A stretch of 64,000 nt of DNA from Actinomycetales bacterium Actino_02 (GCA_001603275.1 LUYM01000006.1:355674-419673), one strand, 5' to 3'. Shown: positions 41,601-49,889, numbered from the stretch's first letter. Notes: generated by a model from the letters alone, not told the origin. A program made the numbers and translations.

Positions 41601-42431
41601 ACCCTGTCCGATGGCGCCACCGCCAGCTACTCCTGGGACTGGGGTGACAGCAGCTCGGCCGGCTCAGGCAAGACGGCCAGCCACACCTACGCTGCGGCCG
41701 GCACCTACACGGTGAAGCTGACCGTGACGGACTCGTTCAGCGCTACCGACACCAAGTCGTCCTCGGCTTCGGTCTTCGATCCGGCGAACGCGACTGTGGT
41801 GCTGGCCCGGTTCGGCACCTCCGCCACTCGGGGTTGGACCGCCGCGGACACCGGCGGTGACTGGACCCTGGGCGGGCTGTCCTCCTCGTGGTTCTCGGTC
41901 TCGGATGGTGCCGGCAAGATCAAGCTCTCCAAGGGGCTCGAAGCGCGCGCGTCGCTGAACTCGGTGTCAGTGCAGGATCTCTCCGCCTCGGCTTCGATCG
42001 CGCTGGACGCGCTGCCGGTCGGCGGTCCGGTCCGGTTCTACCTGGATCTTCGCCGCAGCGCCGACGGCTCGTCGGCCTACCGGGTCCGAACCGACATCTC
42101 GGTCACCGGTCAGGTCACCCAGCACCTGGTCAAGGCGGTCGGTGGGACTGAGACCGTCCTGGTCAGCAAGACGGTTTCCGGGCTCACCTACACCCCGGGC
42201 GACAAGCTGAATCTGTCCACCCAGCTGGTCACCAGCGGCGGCTCGACAAGCTTCAAGGCCAAGGTCTGGCTGCGCAGCGCGGACGAGCCGAGCAGCTGGA
42301 CGGTCTCCACGACCAACTCCGAGGCGTCCCTGCAGGGGCCCGGGGCGTTCGGCGTGAAGACCTACACCAGTGCCAACGCCACCAACACGATGGTGTTGTC
42401 GGTCGACGACGTGGTGGTCGAGCGCAGCTGA
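38676..42431 (+). CDS. Large secreted multidomain protein (propeller, Fn3, LamG, three PKD)
   Basis: A roughly 1,251-residue exported protein. After a signal peptide (MMKKALLATIASLGLVMMSAPAAQA) comes a beta-propeller of repeated VYVGGxF and VDGMALTPxGDKLIVGGRF blades (about 50-440). A fibronectin-like region (446-560), a LamG/concanavalin-like domain (565-785), three PKD domains (about 787-868, 870-950, 950-1035; each with Y.W.(F/W)GD and ASHTYA..G.Y) and a C-terminal beta-domain follow. There is no sorting signal or C-terminal helix, so it is released or held non-covalently. ATG 38676 follows GAGGGA; GTG 38664 is an alternative. A matrix adhesin is likely. Confidence 0.85.
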   Translation: MMKKALLATIASLGLVMMSAPAAQAAQLSTIAPVEPRTSSVVTAVPLPTAQIDSGVVWAVKAAGNTVYAGGKFTAARPAGAKAGENTVARSNLLAFNLTTGALTDFAPVVNGQVKALAVTPDGKRLYVGGTFSQVDGKTRWSIAAFDTATGALLDTFKAAVGGSYVNSIVATNDVVYVGGLISAGNGVTRKNLMAFDSAGKLLAWAPTTDMQVDGMALTPAGDKLIVGGRFTLVNGVAQRGLVALSPSDGSIIGNWIAPTIIKNGATAGSAGIYSVTADADSIYATAWSFGGVAAGNLEGSARIDPDTGAIIWLQDCHGDEYSSYSDGTSVFFAGHPHDCQTVGGYPQGDGSNVHYSVGFTKDVKGTLDSATANSTYSNWGGQPAPAMVNWYPDVISGSATGQGQGVWSLTGSGDYLVAGGEFPGINNKTQYGLVRFARSNVAGTTGDGPRLSGTATNTAFTWTISAMSPAAGLASVSVPLNWDRDDKTLTYDLFRSADSTTWTKVGTKTLDSNFWALSAFNFVDSSAGLTSGQTYSYRVTATDSNGNVATSTVATATIAANVVSDYQRAALADGARTYWPMGNGGATDLFGLNNGVVGSRVSTVTDSATQRSAYNFRGGQSSSNIGSVSKVSQPQRFTIEGWFRTSQAGGKLFGLGSSQSGTSTSYDRHVYMNSAGALSFGVYTNKTNVITSGGGYADGKWHYVAASMDPTSGMALFVDGVQVASGANRYAQVYDGYWRIGSDSVNSWPNANGSYFVGDIDEFAVYGTALSAAQVANHYAVGKNMIAPTASFTSSVTDLAASFTATATAAQGTISSYAWDFGDGQTGTGATASHTYAAAGTYPVTLTVTDSNNLTGTATDSVTVTTPHAAPTADFSASVDGLGVSVDASASTADGGDSLTYSWNWGDGSPADTGKTASHTYAAPGDYQVSLTVTDDHSLTDSKTKTVSPTHAAPVASFTTTVDGLGVAVDASATTLSDGATASYSWDWGDSSSAGSGKTASHTYAAAGTYTVKLTVTDSFSATDTKSSSASVFDPANATVVLARFGTSATRGWTAADTGGDWTLGGLSSSWFSVSDGAGKIKLSKGLEARASLNSVSVQDLSASASIALDALPVGGPVRFYLDLRRSADGSSAYRVRTDISVTGQVTQHLVKAVGGTETVLVSKTVSGLTYTPGDKLNLSTQLVTSGGSTSFKAKVWLRSADEPSSWTVSTTNSEASLQGPGAFGVKTYTSANATNTMVLSVDDVVVERS

Positions 42432-42447
42432 ACGGCGGCTCGCCGGC

Positions 42448-43095
42448 TCAGGAAGCTGCGCCGGCGAGCACCGCAGCAGTGCCGGACAGGCCAAGCCTGG
42501 TGGCGCCGGCGTTGATCATGGCCACTGCCGTGGCCCAGTCCCGGATGCCGCCGGACGCCTTCACACCCAACCGTCCGCCGACCGTGGCCGCCATCAGCTC
42601 GACGGCGTGGACGGACGCACCGCCGGCCGGGTGGTAACCGGTGGACGTCTTGACGAAGTCGGCACCGGCGGCCTCGGACGCCTGGCAGGCGGCGACGATT
42701 TCGTCATCGGTGAGCGCGGCCGACTCGATGATCACCTTGAGCACGCCCGGCACGGCGGCCCGGACGGCGGCGATTTCGTCGCGGGTGGCGTCCAGGCGCC
42801 CGGCCTTGACCAGGCCGAGGTCGATCACCATGTCCACTTCGTCGGCGCCGGCGGCAACCGACTCGGCGGCCTCGGCCGCCTTGATCGCGGCCGTGTGCTT
42901 GCCGGAGGGGAAGCCGCAGACGGTGGCCAGCTTCAGTGCGCCGAGGTCGAAGCTGACCGGCAGCATGGCTGGAGAGATGCAGATCGAGTACGTGCCCAGA
43001 GTCTTCGCCTCGGCCACCAGGGCGCCGATGTCGGCGACGGTGGCGGTGGGCGAGAGCAGGGTGTGGTCCACGTAGCGGACCAGTTCGGTGGTCAT
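42448..43095 (-). CDS. deoC: Deoxyribose-phosphate aldolase
   Basis: A 215-residue class I aldolase that splits 2-deoxyribose-5-phosphate into acetaldehyde and glyceraldehyde-3-phosphate. The Schiff-base lysine is Lys149 in FVKTSTG, the second active lysine is in VKASGGIRD, and the N-terminal DHTLL is present. It starts at the ATG at 43095; the frame further upstream is a shadow of the AraC gene. It ends 17 bp from the convergent exoprotein gene. Confidence 0.94.
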   Translation of the reverse strand: MTTELVRYVDHTLLSPTATVADIGALVAEAKTLGTYSICISPAMLPVSFDLGALKLATVCGFPSGKHTAAIKAAEAAESVAAGADEVDMVIDLGLVKAGRLDATRDEIAAVRAAVPGVLKVIIESAALTDDEIVAACQASEAAGADFVKTSTGYHPAGGASVHAVELMAATVGGRLGVKASGGIRDWATAVAMINAGATRLGLSGTAAVLAGAAS

Positions 43096-43114
43096 CACAG
43101 CCACTGACCCTAGC

Positions 43115-44074
43115 TCAGCAGAAGCGGCGCCGGTAAGCCAAAGGGGCCACCCCCACGCTGCGCCGGAAATGGTCGCGCAGCACCACGGCGGAGTTGAAGC
43201 CGACCTTGCCGGCAATCCGTTCCACCGGATCCTCGGTGGTCTCCAGTAGTTCTCGGGCGGCCAGGATGCGCTGTTGAGTGAGCCACTGGTGAGGGGTGGT
43301 GCCGGTCTCGGCGAGGAATCTACGGGCGAAGCTGCGCTCGGAGAGATTGGCCCGCCGGGCCAGGCTGGCCACGGTATGGGGCTGTTCCAGGTTCGACCGC
43401 GCCCAGTCCAGCAGTTCGGCGAGACCGTCGCTGCTGTACCCCGGCACCGGCGCCGGGACGAACTGCTGTTGGCCGCCGTCGCGTTGAGGCGGGACGACCA
43501 TCCGGCGCGCGATCTTGTTGGCCATCGCTGCGCCGTACTCACGGCGCACCAGGTGCAGGCAGGCGTCCACGCCGGAGGCGGTGCCGGCGCTGGTGATGAT
43601 CTGGCCGGTGTCGACGAACAGCACACTCGGGTCGACCTGCGCGGACGGGTAGCGTCGCTGCAGTTCGTCGGCATACATCCAGTGGGTGGTGCAGGCCCGT
43701 CCGTCCAGGAGGCCGGCTTCGCCGAGCAGGAAGGCTGCCGAGCAGATGCTCAGGATGGTGCTGCCGGAGGCGTAGGCCCGCCGGACGGTCTCCACCACCG
43801 CGCTCGGGTAGGGGGCGCCGTGCTCGGGGGTGGCCGGGACCACGACGACGAGATCAGCCCCTGCGACATCCTCGAGCCCATGAGCAGGGGTGATGCTCAG
43901 CGGCGCAGTGCTCTTGGCGCGAAGTGGGCGTCCGGGATGCTCGCCGCAGATGCGCAGCTCAAAGCCCTGCACGCCCTCTTCGCGCCGATCGATGCCGAAG
44001 ACCTCGACGACGACGCCGAACTCGAAGACCGCCACCGGGTCGGTGACGATCATCGCAACGGTTCGCAGCGGCAC
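43115..44074 (-). CDS. GlxA-family AraC-type transcriptional regulator
   Basis: A 319-residue regulator with an N-terminal DJ-1/PfpI-like domain (about 1-185, with [26 protein letters not shown]) and a C-terminal AraC DNA-binding domain (two HTH motifs, about 220-319: [31 protein letters not shown] and [31 protein letters not shown]). The ligand is unknown. The start is a GTG at 44074. It is followed on the same strand, 19 bp on, by deoC, which it might regulate. Confidence 0.88.
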   Translation of the reverse strand: MPLRTVAMIVTDPVAVFEFGVVVEVFGIDRREEGVQGFELRICGEHPGRPLRAKSTAPLSITPAHGLEDVAGADLVVVVPATPEHGAPYPSAVVETVRRAYASGSTILSICSAAFLLGEAGLLDGRACTTHWMYADELQRRYPSAQVDPSVLFVDTGQIITSAGTASGVDACLHLVRREYGAAMANKIARRMVVPPQRDGGQQQFVPAPVPGYSSDGLAELLDWARSNLEQPHTVASLARRANLSERSFARRFLAETGTTPHQWLTQQRILAARELLETTEDPVERIAGKVGFNSAVVLRDHFRRSVGVAPLAYRRRFC

Positions 44075-44159
44075 CCCTTCAGGATAGTGGCAGGAATCTT
44101 GTGGTCAATGGCTTTCCGGCCACTGGTGGCAGGAATCATGCTGCAGAAGGGTTACTGCC

Positions 44160-44486
44160 ATGACGCAGCTTCTGATTCTCCTGCTCCTGATCGGCGGACT
44201 TGCCGCGGCCCTGCAGCCCGCGCATCACCGCGGCTGGCGGCCGGGAGCCGAGACCAGAGGTGATCGCGACCGGGCCAGGCTGCTCGCTGAACTCAACCTC
44301 CTCGAGTCCGGCGAGCAGTCTTCTGGGCTGTCGGCGTCCGCAGAGCCGTCGTCGCTGGCAGAGCCGCGGCCGGAGCCACTCATGAGTTGGCGCAGCGCGG
44401 TGAAACGGAGGGCTGTGGCAGCGGCATTCGCAGCGACCAGACTGACCAGCTCGACGAGCCGTCCGGCATCGGGCCAGAGCGCCTGA
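44160..44486 (+). CDS. Possible small membrane protein, antisense to the GT2-GtrA gene
   Basis: A 108-codon ORF starting MTQLLILLLLIGGLAAAL, a single transmembrane segment, then a charged stretch (RDRARLLAELNLLESGEQ). It has an AGAAGGG site 8 nt before its ATG, and third positions are GC-rich. However, codons after about 22 overlap the 3' end of the opposite-strand glycosyltransferase gene, whose own C-terminus is low-complexity there. Either one may be extended artificially. Low confidence. Confidence 0.3.
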   Translation: MTQLLILLLLIGGLAAALQPAHHRGWRPGAETRGDRDRARLLAELNLLESGEQSSGLSASAEPSSLAEPRPEPLMSWRSAVKRRAVAAAFAATRLTSSTSRPASGQSA

Positions 44487-45541
44487 AGCAGCCACAGTGA
44501 GCCCGAGGTCAGTCCGAGGGCTAGGCCAAAGGCGATCAGGCCGCCGAGATGGTGGCGCAGCAGCCGGTCGCGTCCGCTCAGGCCGAAGGTGAAGCGGCGA
44601 TTCACCGCGGTGTTCGCGACGGCCGTGGCCAACAGTGAGATCAGGTTCGCGGCCTGGGCGCCGAGCGGGCGCAGCAGCAGATACAGCACGAAGTAGGCGG
44701 CGGTGCTGGCCACTCCGACCGCAGCGAAACGGAGCAGTTGCACGCCCAGGCTGTTGCTCGGATGGGCTGGACGGGCGAACTGCTCACGCAGCCGGGTCAG
44801 GCTGATCCGGCCGTTGGCCAGGCCGCGGATCAGCCGCCAGACCCCCTGCAGATCGGCTCGTGCGGTGGCCACGATGTCGACGGTGCTGCCCGGATCATCG
44901 ATCCAGTCCACCGGCACCTCATGGATGCGCAGCCCGGCCCGCTGGGCCAGCACCAGGAGTTCGGTGTCGAAGAACCAGCCGGTGTCCTCGATCAGCGGCA
45001 ACAGCTCGGCGGCCACGTCGGAGCGGATCGCCTTGAAGCCACACTGGGCGTCGCTGAAGGACGCGCCGAGGCTGGTGCGCAGAATCAGGTTGTAGCTGCG
45101 CGAGATGAACTCGCGCTGGGCGCCGCGCACCACCCGGGAGTCGCGGGCCAGCCGCGTGCCGATGGCCACGTCGGAGTGCCCGGACAATAGGGGAGCGATC
45201 AGTGGCAGCAGGCCGTTCAGATCCGTGGACAGATCCACATCGACGTAGGCGAGCACCGTCGCGTCCGAGGCCAGCCAGGCCTGCTTCAGCGCGCGTCCTC
45301 GCCCCTTTTCGGACAGGTGAATGGCCTGCACCCTCGGGTAGCGATCGCTGAGTTGCTCAGCGATCGTCCAGGTGTCGTCGGTGGATGCGTTGTCGGCGAT
45401 GGTGATCCGGTAGCCGTAGGGCAGCATCGAGCTCAGATACTCATCCAGCCGGGCGATGGACGCCGCCAGTTCGGCCCGCTCGTTGTAGACCGGCACGACC
45501 ACCTCGACGGTGGCCTCGCGGACCTCGGTATCCTCGCTCAT
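44225..45541 (-). CDS. GT2 dolichyl-phosphate-sugar synthase-like enzyme fused to GtrA domain
   Basis: A 438-residue protein. The N-terminal GT-A domain (about 1-235) has VEVVVPVYNERAEL, TIADNASTDDT, LSEKGRGRALKQAWL and the DVDLSTDL donor motif, typical of polyprenyl-phosphate glucose/mannose synthases. A GtrA-like domain with four helices follows (about 265-385, LLRFAAVGVASTAAYFVLYLLL onward), which in phage systems flips the lipid-linked sugar. The last 45 residues are Ser/Asp-rich and of doubtful value. It overlaps the next glycosyltransferase by 4 nt, suggesting it supplies that enzyme with its lipid-linked donor. Confidence 0.88.
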   Translation of the reverse strand: MSEDTEVREATVEVVVPVYNERAELAASIARLDEYLSSMLPYGYRITIADNASTDDTWTIAEQLSDRYPRVQAIHLSEKGRGRALKQAWLASDATVLAYVDVDLSTDLNGLLPLIAPLLSGHSDVAIGTRLARDSRVVRGAQREFISRSYNLILRTSLGASFSDAQCGFKAIRSDVAAELLPLIEDTGWFFDTELLVLAQRAGLRIHEVPVDWIDDPGSTVDIVATARADLQGVWRLIRGLANGRISLTRLREQFARPAHPSNSLGVQLLRFAAVGVASTAAYFVLYLLLRPLGAQAANLISLLATAVANTAVNRRFTFGLSGRDRLLRHHLGGLIAFGLALGLTSGSLWLLQALWPDAGRLVELVSLVAANAAATALRFTALRQLMSGSGRGSASDDGSADADSPEDCSPDSRRLSSASSLARSRSPLVSAPGRQPR

Positions 45542-47574
45542 TTCGCCGCCGTCAGGTCGTAGAGGCCGTCACTCTGGGTGTAGTTCTGCTCGACCCAGCT
45601 GGCGATCTGGGAGGACGAGTCGGAACCACCGTTGGCGTTGCCGATCGAGCCCGCGATGAAGTAGTGGATCTTTCCCTGCTTCACCAGGCTCTGGAACTGC
45701 GCCAGAGTGGGTGAGGGGTCAGAACCGTTGAAGCCGCCGATCGCCATCACCGGGAAGCCGGTGGCGAGCTGGTAGCTGGCCGCGTTCTGGGCGCCGACGG
45801 TGGCAGCCACCCAGGTGTAGCTCGCGGCATCGCTGGACAGCATTCCGATCACCTCGCTGGAGACGTTCGCTCCGTTGAGAAGCCCGCCCATGCCGCCTTG
45901 CCCACCTTGGCCCTGGCCGCCGTCCTGGCCGCCGGGACCACCTTGGCCACCGCCGGGCGGCTGACCGCCCTGGCCGCCACCGGGACCACCCTGGCCACCG
46001 CCGAAGCCGCCTTGACCGCCACGTCCGAAGCGTCCGCCGCCGGGGCCTCCGCCACCGGGGCCTCCGCCGCTGACCGGGCCGGCGGTCACGATGGAGCCGG
46101 TGTGTGCAGTGGCTGCGGTGTTCAGCGAGTAGGCCAGCGGGCCGCCGAGGCCGGCCGCCACAGCCAAGGCGAGGGCAGCGGCAGCCAGGGTCTGGGGCAA
46201 CCGGTCTGCCCAGATCAGGGCCACCCCGGCAGCAGTGGCCAGCGCGAGCAGCATCCAGCCGAAGCTGAGGTAACTGCCGCCGGCGCGAGCGAGCAGCATC
46301 ACTGCCCACGCGCCAGTCCCGACGCTGGTCAGACCCAGCAGCAGCCTGGTCCACAGCCGGTCGCGATGGGCCCACAGGGCGCCGCCGCCGATGCCGACGG
46401 CGCCGCCGATGGCTGGGGCCAGCGCGACCGTGTAGTAGTCGTGGTAGATGCCGGCCATGAAGCTGAACACCAACGCGGTCACGACCAGCCAGCCCAGCCA
46501 GATGATCGCCCCCGCAGCGACGGCGGCTGCTGGACGGTCGGTCGGTTGGCCCTTCCACTTGCTCACGGCAAGGACCAATGCTCCGATACCGAGGATCAAG
46601 GCGGCGGGGATCAGCCAGGACACCATGCCGCCGGAGACGCTCTCGAACATCCGGAACAGGCCGGTGGAACCCCAGTGGCCGCCATTGCCGCCGCCACCGC
46701 CGACGGAGCCGACCTCATCGCCGGTGATCCGGCCCAGGCCGTTGTAGCTGAGGATCAAGTCGAGCAGGGAGTTGTTCTGCGAGCCGCCGATGTAGGGACG
46801 CCACGACGTCGGTACCAACTCGACGATCGCCACGTACCAGCCGGCCGAGACGATCACTGCTGCGAGGGCCGTGAGGAGGTCGAGGAGCTTCTTCTTCCAG
46901 GTGGCTGGGGCGGCGATCCAGTAGGCGATGGCCAGCGCGGGCAGGACGAGGAAGGCTTGGAGCATCTTGGTGAGGAAGCCGAAGCCGATGGCGATGCCGG
47001 CGAAGATCAGCCATTTGCGTCCGGCGTGCTCGCTGGCGCGGACGGTGAAGTAGCTGGCCAGCAGCATGGTGAAGACCAGCAGCGCGTCGGGATTGTTGAA
47101 TCGGAACATCAACGTCGCCACCGGCGTCAACGCGAATACTGCCGCGCCCGCCAGAGCGGCCCAGTGGGCGGCGCGCCGACGCAAGTCCGCGGCTGCGTTC
47201 CAGGCCAGCAGGCTGCGTCGGACGGTCACGTACAAGGTGGCGACGCTGGCCACTCCGAGCAGCGCCTCGGGGGCCAGGATGCTCCACGAGCTCAGCCCGA
47301 ACAGCCGCACCGACAAGGCCATCAGCCAAATCGCAGCCGGCGGCTTGTCGACCGTGATCGAGTTACCGGCATCCAGCGAACCGTAGAACCAGGCCATCAG
47401 GTTCTTCGAGCCGGCCTGGGCGGCCGCGGAGTAGAACGAGTTGGCGTAGCCCGATGCGGACAGTCCCCACAGGTATAGCGCAGCCACGGCGATCAGAAGG
47501 CCGGCCAGGCTCAGCCGAGCCGGCCAGTCGGGACGGTCGGCCTCAGGCAGTGATTCGAGTTCTGCTCGGGTCAT
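45538..47574 (-). CDS. GT39/ArnT-like membrane glycosyltransferase with Gly-rich linker
   Basis: A 678-residue GT-C enzyme with about 12 helices. The first loop has GNSITVDKPPAAIWLMALSVRLFG, the family's catalytic Asp/DKPP region. After the helices (about 490) comes a glycine-rich stretch (about 500-563, blocks of GGQGG and GPGGG), then a soluble C-terminal domain (ASYTWVAATVGAQNAASYQLATGFPVMAIGGFNGSDPSP) like that of YkcA/YkcB-type proteins. It should transfer a sugar from a polyprenyl-phosphate donor outside the membrane. The ATG at 47574 is used. It pairs with the GT2-GtrA gene. Confidence 0.87.
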   Translation of the reverse strand: MTRAELESLPEADRPDWPARLSLAGLLIAVAALYLWGLSASGYANSFYSAAAQAGSKNLMAWFYGSLDAGNSITVDKPPAAIWLMALSVRLFGLSSWSILAPEALLGVASVATLYVTVRRSLLAWNAAADLRRRAAHWAALAGAAVFALTPVATLMFRFNNPDALLVFTMLLASYFTVRASEHAGRKWLIFAGIAIGFGFLTKMLQAFLVLPALAIAYWIAAPATWKKKLLDLLTALAAVIVSAGWYVAIVELVPTSWRPYIGGSQNNSLLDLILSYNGLGRITGDEVGSVGGGGGNGGHWGSTGLFRMFESVSGGMVSWLIPAALILGIGALVLAVSKWKGQPTDRPAAAVAAGAIIWLGWLVVTALVFSFMAGIYHDYYTVALAPAIGGAVGIGGGALWAHRDRLWTRLLLGLTSVGTGAWAVMLLARAGGSYLSFGWMLLALATAAGVALIWADRLPQTLAAAALALAVAAGLGGPLAYSLNTAATAHTGSIVTAGPVSGGGPGGGGPGGGRFGRGGQGGFGGGQGGPGGGQGGQPPGGGQGGPGGQDGGQGQGGQGGMGGLLNGANVSSEVIGMLSSDAASYTWVAATVGAQNAASYQLATGFPVMAIGGFNGSDPSPTLAQFQSLVKQGKIHYFIAGSIGNANGGSDSSSQIASWVEQNYTQSDGLYDLTAAK
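45885..46078 (-). repeat. Glycine-codon repeat within the GT39 gene
   Basis: A simple-sequence tract of GGN codons encoding blocks such as GGGPGGGGPGGG and GGQGGPGGGQGG, with regularly placed Gln and Pro. It is a likely site of replication slippage and so of length variation. Confidence 0.75.
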
Positions 47575-47619
47575 GCCACCAGTAGGCCCGCCCACGCTGG
47601 GCTGGGCGCATGCAGATGC

Positions 47620-47637
47620 TGTGAGCCTCTTGTGAGC
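47620..47637. promoter_or_regulatory. Candidate response-regulator direct repeats
   Basis: TGTGAGC at 47620 and again at 47631, an 11-bp period, in the 63-bp gap between the histidine kinase and GT39 genes. One-helical-turn direct repeats are the usual OmpR-family site. A related TGTGAGC at 49769 lies just upstream of the response regulator start. Confidence 0.35.
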
Positions 47638-49029
47638 TCAGGCCAAAGGCAGACGCACGGTGAAGCGGCAGTTCCCGGGCCGACTCTCCAGCCCGACCTG
47701 TCCTCCCTGCGCGCCGACGACGGCGGCCACGATCGCGAGCCCCAGACCGGTCGAAGAGCCGCCGGCCTGCCGGACCCGGCTCGCGTCGGCCCTGGTGAAG
47801 CGCTCGAAGACCGAATCCTGAATCTCGGTAGGGACGCCGGGGCCGTCGTCGGTCACCGCGACCACTGCCCAGCCGTCCTCCTTGCGCAGCGACGCCTCCA
47901 CGTGAGTCCCCGGCGGGGTGTGGGTGCGGGCATTGGCCAGCAGGTTGACGATCACCTGGTGCATCCGGTGTGGATCGACGTTGGCGATGACCTCTTCGCT
48001 GGGCAGGTTGAGCGACCAGTGCCGCTCCCGGTCGGCCGCCCGGGCATCGTCCACGGCGTTCAGCACCATCTCGGTCAGGTCGGTCGGACGCAGGTCGAGA
48101 GTCGGCTCCGAATCCAGCCGGGCCAGCAGAAGCAGGTCTTGGACCAGCGCCGACATCCGCTCCGACTCGGCTTCGATCCGGGCCAGCGCGTGGCTGGCGT
48201 CGGGCGGGAGTGCCTCACTCGAACGCCTGGTCAGCTCGGCATAACCGCGGATCGAGGCCAGCGGGTTGCGCAGTTCATGGGAGGCGTCGGCGACGAAGCG
48301 GCGCACTTTGGTTTCACTGCGGTGCCGCTCGGCCAGTGCGCTCTCCACGTTGTCGAGCATCAGGTTCAACGCCAAGCCGACCTGGCCGACCTCGGTCTCC
48401 GGATTGGCGTCGGCTGCCGCGACCCGGACCGGCACGACGCCCTCGCCGCGGGCCAGCGGGAGGGCCGAGACCTGGTTGGCCGTCGCCGCCAGCCGGTTCA
48501 GCGGTCGCAGGCTGGTGGCCACCACCTGGCGGGTTCCCAAGTAGGAGACCAGGATCGCGCCCAAGGTGAGCAGGCCGGACATGATCAGCTGGGTATACAG
48601 CGGATTGGTGACATCGCTGTAGGGCAGGGCCACCACAGTCCGGCCACGATCGAAGTCGCGGACCAGGAGCCGGTAGTAGCCGAGCCCGGGAAGCTCGACA
48701 TTGATCGGGGCAGCGCCGGCGTCGAGCTGGAGGAGTTGCTCGGCAAGGCTCTGGGTCATCCCGTCGGGGCTGGCCATCACCTTGTAGCCGACGCCGGTGA
48801 ACAAGTCGATGCGAATCAGTCCTGAGCCGGCCGGGTCGGCGGGGCCGCTGGGGTTGTTGTCGCTGTCGCTGCGGCTGGGGCGGCCGGCGGCGGCCTCCAG
48901 CCGTCCGTCCAGCTGCTGCTGGAGGATCTGGAAGTTGGCCAGCGAGATGAAGACGGTCAGCACGATGGTGACCAGTGCCACCAGTGCGGTTGTCCGCTGA
49001 ATCAGCCTGCGGCTCAGGCTGCCGTTCAC
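47638..49029 (-). CDS. Sensor histidine kinase
   Basis: A 463-residue membrane kinase: helix 1 (about 13-33), an extracytoplasmic sensor of about 110 residues, helix 2 (about 148-168), HAMP, then HisKA with FVADASHELRNPLASI (His251) and HATPase_c motifs NLLANARTHTP, DDGPGVP and GGSSTGLGLAIV. It starts at the GTG at 49029, overlapping the response regulator stop by 4 nt. The layout resembles actinobacterial MprB/TrcS-type envelope-stress sensors, but the signal is unknown. Confidence 0.92.
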   Translation of the reverse strand: MNGSLSRRLIQRTTALVALVTIVLTVFISLANFQILQQQLDGRLEAAAGRPSRSDSDNNPSGPADPAGSGLIRIDLFTGVGYKVMASPDGMTQSLAEQLLQLDAGAAPINVELPGLGYYRLLVRDFDRGRTVVALPYSDVTNPLYTQLIMSGLLTLGAILVSYLGTRQVVATSLRPLNRLAATANQVSALPLARGEGVVPVRVAAADANPETEVGQVGLALNLMLDNVESALAERHRSETKVRRFVADASHELRNPLASIRGYAELTRRSSEALPPDASHALARIEAESERMSALVQDLLLLARLDSEPTLDLRPTDLTEMVLNAVDDARAADRERHWSLNLPSEEVIANVDPHRMHQVIVNLLANARTHTPPGTHVEASLRKEDGWAVVAVTDDGPGVPTEIQDSVFERFTRADASRVRQAGGSSTGLGLAIVAAVVGAQGGQVGLESRPGNCRFTVRLPLA

Positions 49030-49766
49030 TCGACCGCCGGTTTGAGGACGTAGCCGGCACCGCGCATCGTGTGAATCATCGGCGGACGCCCGGCGTCGAT
49101 CTTCTTGCGCAGATACGAGATGTACAGCTCGACCACGTTGGCCTGGCCGCCGAAGTCGTAGTTCCACACCCGGTCCAGGATCTGCGCCTTGGACAGGACT
49201 CGGCGCGGGTTGCGCATCAGGTAGCGCAGCAACTCGAACTCGGTGGCGGTGAGATTGATGATCGTGCCGCCGCGGGCCACTTCGTGGCTGTCCTCATCCA
49301 GCACCAGATCGCCGACCACCAGCTGCGACTCGTTGCGGGCCGTGGCCGCCCCGGAGCGGCGCAGCAGCCCGCGCAGCCGAGCGACCAGCTCTTCGAGGCT
49401 GAACGGCTTAGTGACGTAGTCGTCGCCGCCGGCGGTGAGGCCGCCGATCCGGTCGTCCAGAGCATCGCGGGCGGTCAGGAAGATCACCGGGACGTCGGGC
49501 TGCTCAGCCCGGATCCGGCGCATCACTTCGAGGCCGTCGAAGTCGGGGAGCATCATGTCGAGCACGATCGCATCGGGACGGATCTCGCGGGCCGTCTTGA
49601 CGGCAGCCAGCCCGGACGCGGCCGTGGAGACTTCCCAGCCCTCGTAGCGCAGGGCCATACTGAGCAGCTCAGTGAGGCTGCTCTCATCGTCGACAGTGAG
49701 GATCCGGATCGCACTTCCGTCCGGCCGGGTCAGGGCTTCCTGACCGCTACGTGCAGTGATCGCCAT
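49026..49766 (-). CDS. OmpR-family response regulator
   Basis: A 246-residue regulator with a receiver domain (TVDDESSLTELL, phospho-acceptor Asp70 in VLDMMLPDFDG, Thr and Lys in FLTARD and VTKPFS) and a winged-helix DNA-binding domain (LTATEFELLRYLMRNPRRVLSKAQILDRVWNYDF, then VVELYISYLRKKID). The ATG at 49766 has AAAGG upstream. It is coupled to the downstream histidine kinase by a 4-nt overlap. Confidence 0.94.
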   Translation of the reverse strand: MAITARSGQEALTRPDGSAIRILTVDDESSLTELLSMALRYEGWEVSTAASGLAAVKTAREIRPDAIVLDMMLPDFDGLEVMRRIRAEQPDVPVIFLTARDALDDRIGGLTAGGDDYVTKPFSLEELVARLRGLLRRSGAATARNESQLVVGDLVLDEDSHEVARGGTIINLTATEFELLRYLMRNPRRVLSKAQILDRVWNYDFGGQANVVELYISYLRKKIDAGRPPMIHTMRGAGYVLKPAVE

Positions 49767-49851
49767 ACTGTGAGCCTTTCAGGACGCGGTGAGCGCTGGC
49801 TGGCAGTTTCCTGTGGAAAGCCTATGTCCGAAAGGAACCGATCGGTCGCTG

Positions 49852-49889
49852 CCCCGCAGATAAAGGGGACTGTCCCCTTTTCTGCGGGG
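49852..49889. repeat. 38-nt near-perfect palindrome
   Basis: The arms CCCCGCAGATAAAGGGGAC and TGTCCCCTTTTCTGCGGGG form a long hairpin with one bulge. It lies in the divergent gap between the response regulator and sortase genes. The GGGGACxGTCCCC centre resembles REP-type palindromes and the GGGGACGG core of the other repeats in this window. Confidence 0.75.

Noticed and set aside
38676-42431. Cell-wall sorting signal on the large exoprotein as a sortase substrate
   Set aside because: The C-terminus ends in VDDVVVERS, with no LPxTG or LAxTG motif, hydrophobic helix or basic tail.
45898-47478. 526-codon plus-strand frame opposite the GT39 gene
   Set aside because: Low-complexity Gln/Gly/His-rich shadow frame. 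The minus strand encodes a clear membrane glycosyltransferase.
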